A stretch of DNA of 64,000 nt from Phocoena phocoena (lineage: Eukaryota > Chordata > Mammalia > Artiodactyla > Phocoenidae), in contig NC_089230.1 of NCBI RefSeq assembly GCF_963924675.1, positions 70,547,223 through 70,611,222 of the forward strand. Direction: 5' to 3'. The position numbers and the translations under genes are program-made. The notes beneath the pieces were generated by a model, which saw only the letters and a program-made list of their open reading frames with translations, was not told the origin of the DNA and did no database searches. Shown in pieces: positions 34,300 through 44,600 of this stretch. Each line of letters opens with the position of its first letter. The first letter of the stretch is position 1.

Positions 34300-35297
34300 A
34301 ACACAATGGGCTCTCAGTAAGTGTACATCTCAACTAGTAGGAGGGAGGCATGCACAGGCAAACGAGAGATTAGACAGCATTGGCCATAAATGTTCAGTGA
34401 GCTCCATGGCTTGAGTAAGTATGGTTTGAAGAAGAAGCAGAGAGAGGTAGTTAAGATTGAATTCTTTCCATATAGAGGATTAATGAAGGTTAAGAGGTAA
34501 ATAAAGCTTTGGTATAGAGGTAAAAGAAGACATAGAAACACTAAGGCAAAAACTCACTGGAATTAGGGTATTAAAGGTATTAGAGATTAAGTACAACTAT
34601 AGTTATAGAGAATTAGTGAATTGAAAAATATACAAGAGAAAATTACTCAGACTATAGGCAGAGTAAAAAAGATAGAAAATATAAAAGAGAAGATAAAAAA
34701 CTTGAGATAGAATAGTTAATACATCTATTAAGTTTTCTGAAAGAAGAAAATTATAAAAACAGGGCGAGACAATATTTGAAGTAAAACAAAAATGGACATT
34801 TGCAGAATTGAGGAAAGACATGTCTTCAACTTGATGGAATATACTGAGTCTTGACTAAGATAAATACAAATGAATTCAAGACTCAACTTATGAGAATGAA
34901 TTTGAGAAATATCAAAGACAAAGAGAAAAATCTTGAAAGCTACCAGAGATAAAAATTAGTTACATACAAGGGAATACAACCAGACTGAAAACTGACCTCT
35001 CATGAGCAACAACAGATACTAGATCTCAGTGGAATACTATCTTAATAAGGTGGAGGAAAAATTAGAGAACCTAGAATTCCATACCCTGGTAAACCGTCAT
35101 TTATATGACAAAAATAGGTGTAGACAGATTAAAAAGACTATTTACAGATATTTGCTAAGAGAATCAATAAAATATATTCTTCCTTAAGAAAATAATTTTA
35201 AGCCAAAAAATGTAGAAAGGGATAAGCAACAATGAGCAAAGAACCTAGAAAGTATAGCGGTAAATATAAGTAAGAATTGATAATAATAAATTTTTAC
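34300..35297 (+). repeat. Ancient L1/HAL1-like ORF1 region
   Basis: A-rich sense-strand text with L1 ORF1-like phrases: 'aaatcttgaaagctaccagagataaaaattagttacatacaaggg' (34929-34972), 'gacctctcatgagcaacaacagatactagatctcagtggaatac', 'gaacctagaattccataccctgg'. Full of stops. It is broken at 35298 by an MLT1 LTR and resumes after it. Confidence 0.6.
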
Positions 35298-35842
35298 TGG
35301 GGATTCAGTGGGCAGAAAAATGCCACCCTCCTCTCCCTTCCTAAAAATGGATATGTTACCTTATCACAGGTTCGCATGACATATCCATGGCAAAAGGGAC
35401 TTTGCAGGTATGATTGAGGTTAAGGTCCTTGAGATGGGGAGATTATCCAGGATTATTCAGGATAATCCCTTCTTAGGTGCCATCTGATCTAATCATATGA
35501 GTCACTAAAATCCACCTTTACTGGATGCCATGAAAGAGATGCAACAATGTCAGAGAGAGTGCAATGTGAGAAGGATGTGACCTGCCATTGGCTAGCTTTG
35601 AAGATAAATGGAGACAAGCCAAGGAATAAGGGTTGCCTCTAGAAGCTGGAAAAGTTTAGAAAACAGGTTCTCTCCTAGAGCCTTCAAAAGAGAATATAGC
35701 CCTGCTAACAACTTTATTTTTGCCTGGTGAGACCTGTGTTGAGTTTCTGATTTATAGTACTGCAAGATTATGCATTTTTATTGTTTGAAACTACAAAGTT
35801 TGTGGTAATTTGTTACAGCAGCAATAGAAAACTAACATGGGG
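35298..35842 (+). mobile_element. MLT1-type solo LTR, plus strand
   Basis: LTR body about 35303-35837, flanked by a perfect 5-bp duplication tgggg (35298-35302, 35838-35842), the TSD size expected for this class. Diagnostic phrases in order: 'gggactttgcaggtatgattgaggttaagg', 'gatccatct'-like region, 'gagaaggatgtgacc', 'tttgtggtaatttgttacagcagcaatagaaaactaaca'. No internal retroviral sequence remains. It was inserted into the L1/HAL1-like fragment. Confidence 0.85.
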
Positions 35843-36060
35843 TAAATAGGCAGAACTAAAGGCAATAATAAGAAGAAAATTAGGAAGGGGAATAGAAGAA
35901 TTCTCTCAGAATGTTTGTGAATATGATCAAGACATTGTGTAATGTTAGATTATGTTGAGTGAAGTAAGCAAGTTAAAAATGTAAGTGTACACTTTTGAGT
36001 TTTGTACCGTACCTTATTAGACACTCAGCTTGTCCCTCCCATTGGGAGAAAACCTAAAAA
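35843..36060 (+). repeat. Continuation of ancient L1/HAL1-like fragment
   Basis: A-rich text after the LTR ('gcagaactaaaggcaataataagaagaaaattagg') resumes the style of the block before 35298. The assignment is by continuity. Confidence 0.45.
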
Positions 36061-37189
36061 TTCTATATTAAGTATTTAAATTTTGTTTTCTTAAAAACAT
36101 CAAAAAAGATGAAAATACAATCAAGACTTATGGGCCCGGGTGAGATGGAAGTGGGTAGGGAAAGTATTAACCTGTGTAACTGGTGTGACTAGGGAAGATA
36201 TTACCCTGTATGATGGGGGAGGGTAGGAAAGGTAGGGGGAAAAAAAGACTTGTAAGACCAAAATCTAGCCCCAGAGATATTGAAGCAGCTTTTGCTTTGA
36301 GGTTCTCTCTCAAACCTGAGTGACTTATATTTTTATTTTCATTAACTCTTGGGATGGAGTTCAGGAGACAGCCCAGGCCTTCTCAAGGTTGGAGGCTAAT
36401 AGGAGATCCTCTGCTTTTAAGTTTGGACTTTAAAAGTCTACCTTCAGGGTAAAATGGTGAACAAGAAATAAACCTCTCCACCTTGCCACACTCAGGAAAA
36501 GTTGCCTTATTCCTGTACAAAGCAAGGTGTGGAAATAAGATTTATCAATGGGTTGTATTAATAATTTCTCCTCATATGGATGTTCAGCCCATATTCACAT
36601 CACTTGGGTGACCCAAAAAACTTCAAGCTGTAAATTTAAAATGGTTCCATACTTTCAAGTAGTGGCGACTGGAGCCATGTGGAAGCAAAACTAAATCTTG
36701 CCTAGAGACTGAACTTTAATCCTAGGTTTCAAAGGTTGCCACAAAAAATTCTCCAAAGAAAATGAGTAGCTTATGGTCAAAAGTACCTAAGCAATTATAT
36801 GAACATAATGGGCACAAACAGGCAAAAAAGACAGATAACAGAAACAGAGTAGCAATATTTTCAATGTTGATATTTTCAGCCACAGATTACAACATAACAA
36901 ACCTTGAAATGAGAGAATAGGAAAGAAAAATGACCTAGCAACTTTGTAGCACAGTGAGCGCCAAGGGCAACCAGAGTGCTTTCAATCAGGGGGCTCTGTA
37001 GAAAAGATATGGAGAGTAGTATACATCCACTGGCTTGCCCCAGAGCTTTGTTAACTGCTATAAGTCACAGTATAACTCACAGGGACCTTGATCATCTTGA
37101 CATCCCGTAGGACATCACTGCTCACCACTATTGATGACATCATAGTAATTAAACATTCTAAGCAACAGAAACTGTAAAGTATCTCATAA
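36061..37189. other. Unassigned non-coding sequence
   Basis: No repeat or exon assigned. A G-rich segment lies at 36150-36245. Part may be decayed LINE. Confidence 0.35.
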
Positions 37190-37854
37190 CGTATCTAACA
37201 AAGAATGTGCAAATTCTTTATTGAGAAAATAGTAAAACATTATTGTAAAACATAAAAGACTTAAGTAAATAGAGCAGTATACCAGGAAGAATCTATATTA
37301 CAAATACACCAACCTTTCTACATTTTATCTATAAATTAATATAATTCCTATCAAAATTCCAAAAGGGATTTTTGTGAAACTTGAAAAGCTTACTTTAAAA
37401 TTTATGTGGAAGAATAAAGGGCACAGAATAACCAATAAAAATTGAGAAAAAAAGAAAAAGGAGTCAAGAATTACACAACAAGATAATAATTGAAACAGTG
37501 TGGTATTGGTGCACAGGAAGACAAGCCAATGGGACAGAGAGAGAACTAAGAAATAGACGCATGCATTTATGGAAATGCATTTTGTGACAGATCTGGCTTT
37601 ATAAAGGAGTAGGGAAATGATGGACTCAAGCCTGGGACAACAAGCCATTGATATAGGAAAATGTAAATTAGATCTTCAATCCACAGCATACACAAAATTA
37701 ATATAGGTAGATAAAATACCTTAATTTGGAAAGAAAAACTTGAACATCTTTAGAGAAAAAAATAAGAACATCTTTATGACATTGAACAGGAGTAAATCAC
37801 TTAAGGCACAGAAAGTAGAAGCAAGAAGAGATTGATTAAAATGACCACCTTAAG
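37190..37854 (+). repeat. Old L1 ORF2 remnant, left half
   Basis: Sense-strand L1 ORF2 phrases: 'cctatcaaaattccaaaaggg' at 37348, 'gaaacagtgtggtattggtgcac', 'caatgggacagagagagaac', 'gacagatctggc'. Heavily mutated. The minus frame at 37325-37648 is only its complement. Interrupted at 37855 by a younger L1 end. Confidence 0.8.
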
Positions 37855-38148
37855 GGGAGGGAGATGGGGAAAGACGGAGTGAGAGGTTGGGCTTAGTAGA
37901 TGTAAGCTTTTATATACAGAATGGATAAACAACAAGGTCCTACTGTATAGCACAGGAACTATATTCAATATCCTATGATAAACTGTAATGGAAAATAATA
38001 TGAAAAAGAATATATATACATGTATAACTGAGTCACTTTGCTGTACATTAGTAATTAATACAACATTGTAAATCAACGAGGATTCAAAAAAATTATATAT
38101 ATATACATAAAATAGAGATGTTTCTAAAAATAAAAAGACCACCTTAAG
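37838..38148 (+). mobile_element. Younger L1 3' end nested in older L1
   Basis: Insert 37855-38131, flanked by a 17-bp TSD: aaaatgaccaccttaag (37838-37854) and aaaaagaccaccttaag (38132-38148), one mismatch. Contents are the L1 3'UTR ('ggtcctactgtatagcacagg', 'atgtataactgagtcactttgctgtaca', 'ttgtaaatcaacgagg') and an AT-rich tail. Confidence 0.92.
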
Positions 38149-38665
38149 ATAAAAATTGTATATCACAAAAAACACAATAAATGCCAAAATAAGCAATAGT
38201 TTGGGGAAAGACATTTGCACAACATAAAAGCAAAACATTAATGTCAAGACTTTATAAGGATTTCTCCTAAAATCAATTTTTTAAAAGTAGCCGAACAACA
38301 AATGGAATTGGGCAAAATATATTTAAGGACAATTCACTAAAGAAGAAATGCAAAAAGCCAATAATATAAGAATAGATGGCCAACTTCAGAAGGAATTGGA
38401 AAAATGCAAAATAAAATAAGACACCACTTCATACTTATCAGATTGGTAAAATTTTTAAAGTCTGAGAACAAATGATGAAGAGATTAAAAAAACAGAACTT
38501 CTCTGGGTGATGTATACATTGGCACAATAACTATGGAGAATAATTTGTTGATGCCAGTAATGATTATGATACGTACACCATACAACCCAGTCATTTTATT
38601 CCCAGGTATATACCTTAGACAGCTAGTTACCTAGACAACTTCAGAAAGAGACATGTTGCAGTCGT
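38149..38665 (+). repeat. Old L1 ORF2 remnant, right half
   Basis: Continues the element interrupted at 37855: 'ggggaaagacatttgcacaacat', 'gaagaaatgcaaaaagccaataa', 'cactatgg'-type end phrases ('acaataactatggagaataa'). No 3'UTR is recognisable after about 38665. Confidence 0.75.
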
Positions 38666-38850
38666 TTAAATGGTGCATCTCCACTACTGTGATTATTCTT
38701 ATGGACTCGAGGAATATTACCATAGAAATCACCATCTTCATCATCATGATCACCATCCCAAATGTGGACTTTCTTTTCAGAAGTTCGCATAGCACTGAGT
38801 ACAGTAAGTGAGACAAACACAGCCCTTATCTCAGAGGGCATGAAATTTGG

Positions 38851-38874
38851 TACACACACACACACACACACACA
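38851..38874. repeat. (CA)n microsatellite
   Basis: About 12 CA units in otherwise unassigned sequence. Confidence 0.93.
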
Positions 38875-39072
38875 AACTATAAAATCATTTGACAAACTCA
38901 TAAACTATTTATGTAGTGACCTCCTAATTATCAATGGTAATGGAATACAGACTTGATAACATCCTGAAGAGGCTTATTATTATGAAGCCCAGACCTTATT
39001 TTAGCCAATAATTTTAAACTTCTTGCCTGTCAGCTTTTATGAACTTTCTCATTTATTGGAAACTCTATTGAG

Positions 39073-39107
39073 GACATAACCCTAGCCTAACTGGTTAGGG
39101 TTATGTC
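39073..39107. repeat. 15-bp inverted repeat with 5-nt loop
   Basis: gacataaccctagcc (39073-39087) and ggttagggttatgtc (39093-39107) pair over 15 bp with one G-T wobble, around loop taact. Confidence 0.9.
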
Positions 39108-40309
39108 TAACCAGTCTGAGGTGTAAGACTGGAAAAACCAACAAATAGCTGAAGAATTTAAGATCATAAGTTTTCTTTCCCTAATTAGCCACTCTAGGGT
39201 GTTTTTCTCAATTCTCTCATCAAAATTCTCCATTCTCAGTTCTGTAGTGTCTATCAGGTTCCTCTCCCCTGCGATCCTCTAAGTGAAGAGTTGAGCTCTT
39301 TATTAGTAATACTACTAAATTGAGATGAAAGGTGGACATGCAGAAAGAAAAGTATGAGGTCATGTCAATTAGTTACTAACCTACAAAACAAACAGTCCTT
39401 TCCAGAAGTTATGCAGATGAGTTTACAGTCTTGGTAATATTGGATCAGGAAAGTTTCCCCAAAGCTCCAAACCCAAACGTTGGACACATTCGTGTTGAAA
39501 TATCTGAATCTGTGAAGTATAGCTGTGTACTTGCAAATAGCCACCAGCAGCATTATGCAGAGTTTAAATCAATGGTTATCTTCAGCACGTAGCTTCGGGA
39601 CTCCAGAGAATTTTCATTCAGCCCCAAATTCTCCTGCCACTGAACTTGCTGGCTGCTAAGACTGTACTATCAATGATTCATTTCAATCATGTAAGAGTTC
39701 CTTCACTGCTGAAATGTAAAAATTCTCCAGGAAGTGAATGAATTAAGCATCATCAGTCATTTAAATCTTAATGGGAATGAGACTGCAGGACCAACCCTAC
39801 ATCTCCTTTTACAAATGATGGATTTCAATGTGTTTGAAACTCAGGTATCGTATGTACTCAATAATTTCATTATTTGAAAGAAATCTGGCTGAAAAATTCT
39901 TGTTAGGTTTTTATTTTGTGGATCTATCCAGATTTCAGGTAATATTTGTATGTTTGAATCTGGTTTCCATATTCTTTAGATATTTTTTGGTGAGGCAAAT
40001 ACTGGAAATATTTTTTAAAAAATAAAAGTATATGTTGATGTGTTTATCCCAGATTTGCACACACATGCAACATGTGTTCATGTGTATACAGAAATTAAAG
40101 TTCATAGCAATAATACTTAGTAGAGAAATGTGCTTGGTTTTGCCTTTCAGTAAAACTTTGATTTTTTAGAGTGAGAGTTATTCTAGATAGTCTTATTTTC
40201 CTTTAAATATTCCTTTAAATTCTGAAAATGTAACATTTAAAAAATTAAAAATCATGGTAAAATATAATAGTTACCTGAATATATACCTAATATTTTAATA
40301 TTAAATTAA

Positions 40310-40339
40310 AAAACTAAATTTAATATTAAATTTAGTTTT
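40310..40339. repeat. Perfect 30-bp palindrome
   Basis: aaaactaaatttaat (40310-40324) is followed directly by its exact reverse complement (40325-40339). AT-rich, no loop. Confidence 0.95.
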
Positions 40340-40434
40340 CATTAAAATTACAGTTTGACTTAAGCTTTATTCCCTGTCAAAATGGAAATATGGGAAATAG
40401 GATACTTTAAAACGATACTTAAGTATTGAAAATA

Positions 40435-40790
40435 GAAATTAATAAAGAAAAAATAATCCAGTCATGTGTAATATCCTCATTCAAAATAATCACAGTTAAC
40501 ATTTTGTAGTATTAGTTTATATTCTTCCAGTCTTTTCTCATGTGCATATGTATTTTTAAGATAGTGGTAATCAACATATAAGTAAAAGTTTTATACTGAT
40601 ATTCTCTAAACTTTGTAAGAACAGTTTTCCATGTTTTAAATGGGCTTCGTATCTGTAATTTTACTTAACAACAATATATTACAATAAATTACTTAATTCC
40701 CCTGTGGTTGACTGTATAGTATTTAAATGCCAATTTTCAATTTATAAATCGTACAGGGGTTAATATCTTCATGAATGTAGCTTTTTTACA
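40435..40790 (+). repeat. Possible old LINE fragment
   Basis: Phrases such as 'aataatcacagttaacattttgtagtattag', 'cagttttccatgttttaaatgg' and 'cccctgtggttgactgtatagtatttaa' resemble a common old mammalian L1 region. Diverged; low certainty. Confidence 0.4.
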
Positions 40791-40861
40791 GATCTAAGAT
40801 AAAGTTCAAGAAATAAAATTCAGAGTCAGAGAATGAGAGAAATTTTTTTAAATTCTTCTTT

Positions 40862-41087
40862 TATTTATTTATTATTTATTTTTTTTTTTTGCGGTACGCG
40901 GGCCTCTCACTGTTGTGGCCTCTCCCATTGCGGAGCACAGGCTCCGGACGCACAGGCTCAGCAGCCATGGCTCACGGGCCCAGCCGCTCCGCGCGCGGCA
41001 TGTGGGATCTTCCCGGGCCGGGGCACGAATCCGCGTCCCCTGCATCGGCAGGCGGATTCTCTACCACTGGGCCACCAGGGAAGCCCT
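40862..41087 (-). mobile_element. CHR SINE, minus strand
   Basis: A T/A-rich tail complement at 40860-40890, then the reversed CHR unit to 'accagggaagcccta' at 41086. It shows the short local insert 'cgcgcg' at 40991-40996 relative to the other copies. TSD is imperfect (ttaaattcttctt before, taaaaactcttctt after). Confidence 0.92.
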
Positions 41088-41328
41088 AAAAACTCTTCTT
41101 ACATGTTGTCGATTTACCTTATAGAAGTTTATTTTTACCAATTTATACAGGTGCAGTATGCATGGGAATTCCCGCTACCATAACAGAATTCACTAAATAT
41201 AGTTTAATATTTTCTGATCACTATTATGATTATCAGGGATAGAATATCGGCGCAAAGAGTTAAAACGTCATGAACCTCTGAAGAAATTGTGGAACTTGAT
41301 AAAGGACTTGATGTTGGACAGTGCTTTA

Positions 41329-41398
41329 TCTTCTCCCTCCTTCCTTCCTTCCTTCCTTCCTTCCTTCCTTCCTTCTTTCCTTTCTTCCTTCCTTTCTT
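41329..41398. repeat. (CTTC)n tract, pure pyrimidine
   Basis: 70 bp of uninterrupted C/T on the plus strand, mostly TTCC units. The minus strand reads as an artefactual Lys-Glu-Gly-Arg repeat. Confidence 0.95.
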
Positions 41399-41610
41399 AT
41401 TTTTAATTATCATGAGGAAGAGTGGTGGTACATTATCATTTTTCTTATTAAGGTTGAATGAAGTCAGGTAGATGCATGACCTCTAGTCAAAGTATTAAAT
41501 GTTTTGTTATAAAATTAGCGAGTGAAAGGTGAGGCAACCTCCTTTTAGATTTTACCCTCTAGAAAATCAATTTTTTCCTCTATTGCTTTGAGTTGAAGCA
41601 CATTAAAAAT

Positions 41611-41845
41611 AGAATCTCTGGACGTATAGGTTGCTTCCATGTCTTCGCTATTGTAAACAGTGCTACAATGGGACCTACTGTATGCACAGGGAACTCTGCT
41701 CAATATTATGTAACAACCTAAATGGGAAAAGAATTTGAAAAAGAATAGATACATGTATATGTATAACTGAATCACTTTGCTGTACACCTGAAACTAACAC
41801 ATTGTTATCAACTATACTCCAATATAAAATAAAATGTTTAAAGTA
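41611..41845 (+). mobile_element. L1 end with 5' inversion
   Basis: 41671-41845 is the L1 3'UTR in sense ('gacctactgtatgcacagggaactctgctc', 'gtatatgtataactgaatcac', 'ccaatataaaataaaatg'). The preceding 41611-41670 is ORF2-end sequence in antisense ('ggttgcttccatgtcttcgctattg'). The abrupt strand switch at 41670 is the mark of twin priming. Confidence 0.82.
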
Positions 41846-41901
41846 TATATATACATATATATGTGTATACACACACACACGTATATATATATATATATAA
41901 A
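41845..41901. repeat. Mixed (TA)n/(CA)n tract at L1 tail
   Basis: Alternating TA, CA and TA units following the L1 A-rich end; likely grown from the tail. Confidence 0.85.
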
Positions 41902-42245
41902 TCTCAATGTACCTGCGGACTCTATTGGACTACACACAGCTCCCTGAGAGTCTGCACCCAGCGTTCTATCCATTGGCCTTGGTTTGCCAACAGAGCCAGA
42001 TTCTAACTGCATTTCTCAGTGTGATGTTTTCATTGCGTCATAACAGAACTACTGCTATGTGGTTCTTCTCTTTAGCAGGGCTAATACATGCCCTTAGGGG
42101 CTTCTCATCACTACTTGGGACTTTTCCTCCTAATCTTGGTTCTTTGGTCCTTTGGGACACTGGATTTCTTTATCTTCACTTCCCTTTCCTGAAGAAATGC
42201 TTCTTGTTCCATTTATTTTCTAATCAGCAGGCTGCTGGCCTCTGC
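41902..42245. other. Unassigned sequence with open frame
   Basis: A 129-codon plus frame (41907-42296) spans this block and ends inside the MIR. It starts right at the TA tract and has no recognised domain, so I treat it as chance. Confidence 0.35.
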
Positions 42246-42398
42246 ATCCCCTCCCCTGTCTTCAAATCCCAGTTGCATCACTTACTAATGGCATAACCTA
42301 ATGGAAGTTACTTAACTTCTCACTTGTTTCCCAATCTTTAAAATAGAAATAATATTACTTATCATGTGGTTGCTGTGAGTGCAGAAGGTGTGAGTCTC
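42246..42398 (+). repeat. MIR SINE fragment
   Basis: 'caaatcccagttgcatcacttactaatggcataacc', 'gaagttacttaacttctcacttg' and 'aaaatagaaataatattacttatcatg' in MIR order, sense. Confidence 0.75.
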
Positions 42399-44380
42399 AT
42401 TCTCTAAACTCACGTATGCAAGAAATCTAACTTCATTTGCCATAACGTACATTTATTTCTGACTCTAAGCCTCCTTGCCTGGCCTGTAGTACATTTCAAA
42501 GCATTTGTCCCTGGAACCACTCACATCACAACTGGGAAGACTTACATGTTGCCTGGAAAACGGGGAAGGCAGTTTGGACCACTGGTCTCCAGAGTTTCAT
42601 GAGCATCGCTGATGTCCTGTATGTCCAAGCCAGCAGTAGCACCTGGAGCACATTAGCACCCACTTTTCTTAGGATTCGGTCATCTTTGACAAGGCCAGGG
42701 ACACAGTGTCCGTGATCATCCTAGATGCACCCTAGAGCTATTTCTCCTCCCAGTGGGCTTTTGCCCAGAAGAAGAGCCCTTGGTGCCCCTTCCTTGGAAC
42801 CACAACCCCCGCCCCCACCTCCTGCCCAGACTGGAGCACATATATGTGTGTGTAGTGTTCAGTTGCTGTTTGTCTGGGGGAAGATTTTCACTCTTGAATC
42901 TTTTGGAAACCACTGCTGAAAGAATATTAAGAGAAACGGAATTAGCTTTTTAAAAACAAATCTAGACAATCTTGCTCGTCCTGCTCTTCCCTGTAGAGAG
43001 GACACACAGAGCTTGCTAACATCATGAATGAGTGAAAGGAGACAGGGACAAATACAAGGAGAAAGAATCCAGTTATTAATAATCTCAAAATTTCATCTCG
43101 CCTCGTGGGGATTTAACAAGATGCCTCCTTCTCTTCTTTCTTCTCTCTGTATTTTCTATATTTCACTTCTTCTGCTTCCTACTTGTTACTAGCAAAAAGC
43201 TGGTGCTGGGAGGTGCAGAATGATCTTTTATAACCTTCACAAGCCAATCATAATGCTCCTTTCCTTAAGAGTAATTAATGGGCCAATCACAGTGTGTCTG
43301 GAGTTTGGTTCCTCTCTGCTGTCACTTATTGGTTACTGGAAATTCAGGACTGTGCTGCAAGAGTTATTTGTTCATTTTTCTGGTTATTTCTGGGCCTAGA
43401 ATTGTTCTGGAGACCTGAAGGTCTTGGGAACTTAGACACTAGGGAGCTGGGGTTTTCTGTGTTAAACCTCTACATGTTTTCTCAGGATGTATTGACCAAA
43501 ATGTCCAATGTAGTATACCACTTTTACTTTATGGGCACTTAGCAAATCCTTGTTGACTAATTGGCAACAATTCCTGGTCTACTTGTGGGAAAATGGGGAG
43601 GTAAAATAAATTAACCAGGCCACCATGTTTCCTCAGTCACCCGAGGGAAGAGTTATTAGCGGCTACACACAGTGACTGAAAATAGACATCTGGTCAGAAA
43701 AACCTAAAGAATGAAAGACTACTGGGGCTGCTTTCAGTAAACACTTACACAAGATATTTCAGTAAAATGTGAAGGAGTGTTTGAGGTAAGCTTTTTTGGG
43801 AAATCATCAGAAAAAGCCCTTATTACCAACAGAGAGGTCATTGAAACATGAATTACTAGTTTAAAATATGATGTCAGAGAACTTTCTCTTTTCCAACTCA
43901 GAACTCTCCGCTCTAACAAATGGGAGACTGCTTCATGAAGTAGCCGATCTTGTTTTAAGGAATCCTAAGCAATATTCAAGGAAAAACAGTCAATACTTAT
44001 TTGGTTGTTTGACAACATTAATGAAGTTGTACTCTAGTGAAAATTAAAATATAGCTAGATATAAACTTACTTTGAATTCCTCTTAGAATCTAGGCTTTCC
44101 ATTATTTTGGAAGAATAGGTGAACATATGTTCCTCCATATACACTTATTTATGGTCTCTGGATAGAAAGCCTTTTTTTCTAAGATGAGGATCTTGCCTTG
44201 ATGACTTTAGCCAACATTTGGAGTTCTAGCCAAAAATCTCAGGAAAGTTGACAGCCTGGTTTATCCCTGTAGGGTATTAGTCACCCTATAAAACTTTAGA
44301 AGTATTTATATCGGCTATACAAAAACACCTCTTCTATCTGAGAGGGAAAGGCAACCCTTTTCACTTAACTCAAAAAACAG
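42399..44380. other. Unassigned non-coding sequence
   Basis: About 2 kb with no recognised repeat. Three CCAAT-box-like motifs lie at 43242-43335. A C-rich segment lies at 42800-42830. Frames of 60-80 codons carry no support. Confidence 0.4.
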
Positions 44381-44600
44381 GGCTTCCCTGGTGGCGCAGT
44401 GGTTGAGAGTCCGCCTGCCGATGCAGGGGACGTGGGTTCGTGCCCCGGTCTGGGAAGATCCCACATGCTGCGGAGCGGCTGGGCCCGTGAGCCATGGCCG
44501 CTGGGCCTGTGCGTCTGGAGCCGGTGCTCCGCAACTGGAGAGACCACAGCAGTGAGAGGCCCGCGTACCGCAAAAATCAAACAAACAAAAAAACAAATCA
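44381..44600 (+). mobile_element. CHR SINE, plus strand
   Basis: Starts 'ggcttccctggtggcgcag' at 44381 with A and B boxes of the tRNA-derived head (B box at about 44434). It ends in an A-rich tail broken by C and T (44573-44600). The tail complexity and absence of a clear TSD suggest it is older than the 14.98 kb copy. Confidence 0.93.

Larger units (their letters stand above)
38666..40430. other. Unassigned AT-rich sequence
   Basis: Contains a (CA)n tract at 38851-38874, a 15-bp-stem hairpin at 39073-39107 and a perfect 30-bp palindrome at 40310-40339. No exon or repeat family is recognised. Confidence 0.4.

Noticed and set aside
37801..38247. 148-codon minus-strand open frame rich in hydrophobic residues
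   Set aside because: It is the complement of L1 3'UTR and ORF2 sequence in sense orientation. The hydrophobic look comes from A-rich L1 read backwards.
39073..39107. microRNA precursor
   Set aside because: A stem of 15 bp with a 5-nt loop is too short for Drosha/Dicer processing.
41204..41413. Lys-Glu-Gly-Arg repeat protein on the minus strand
   Set aside because: Artefact of the (CTTC)n tract.
41907..42296. 129-codon plus-strand open frame
   Set aside because: It starts at the edge of a TA/CA tract and ends inside a MIR. No domain, no Kozak or splice support.
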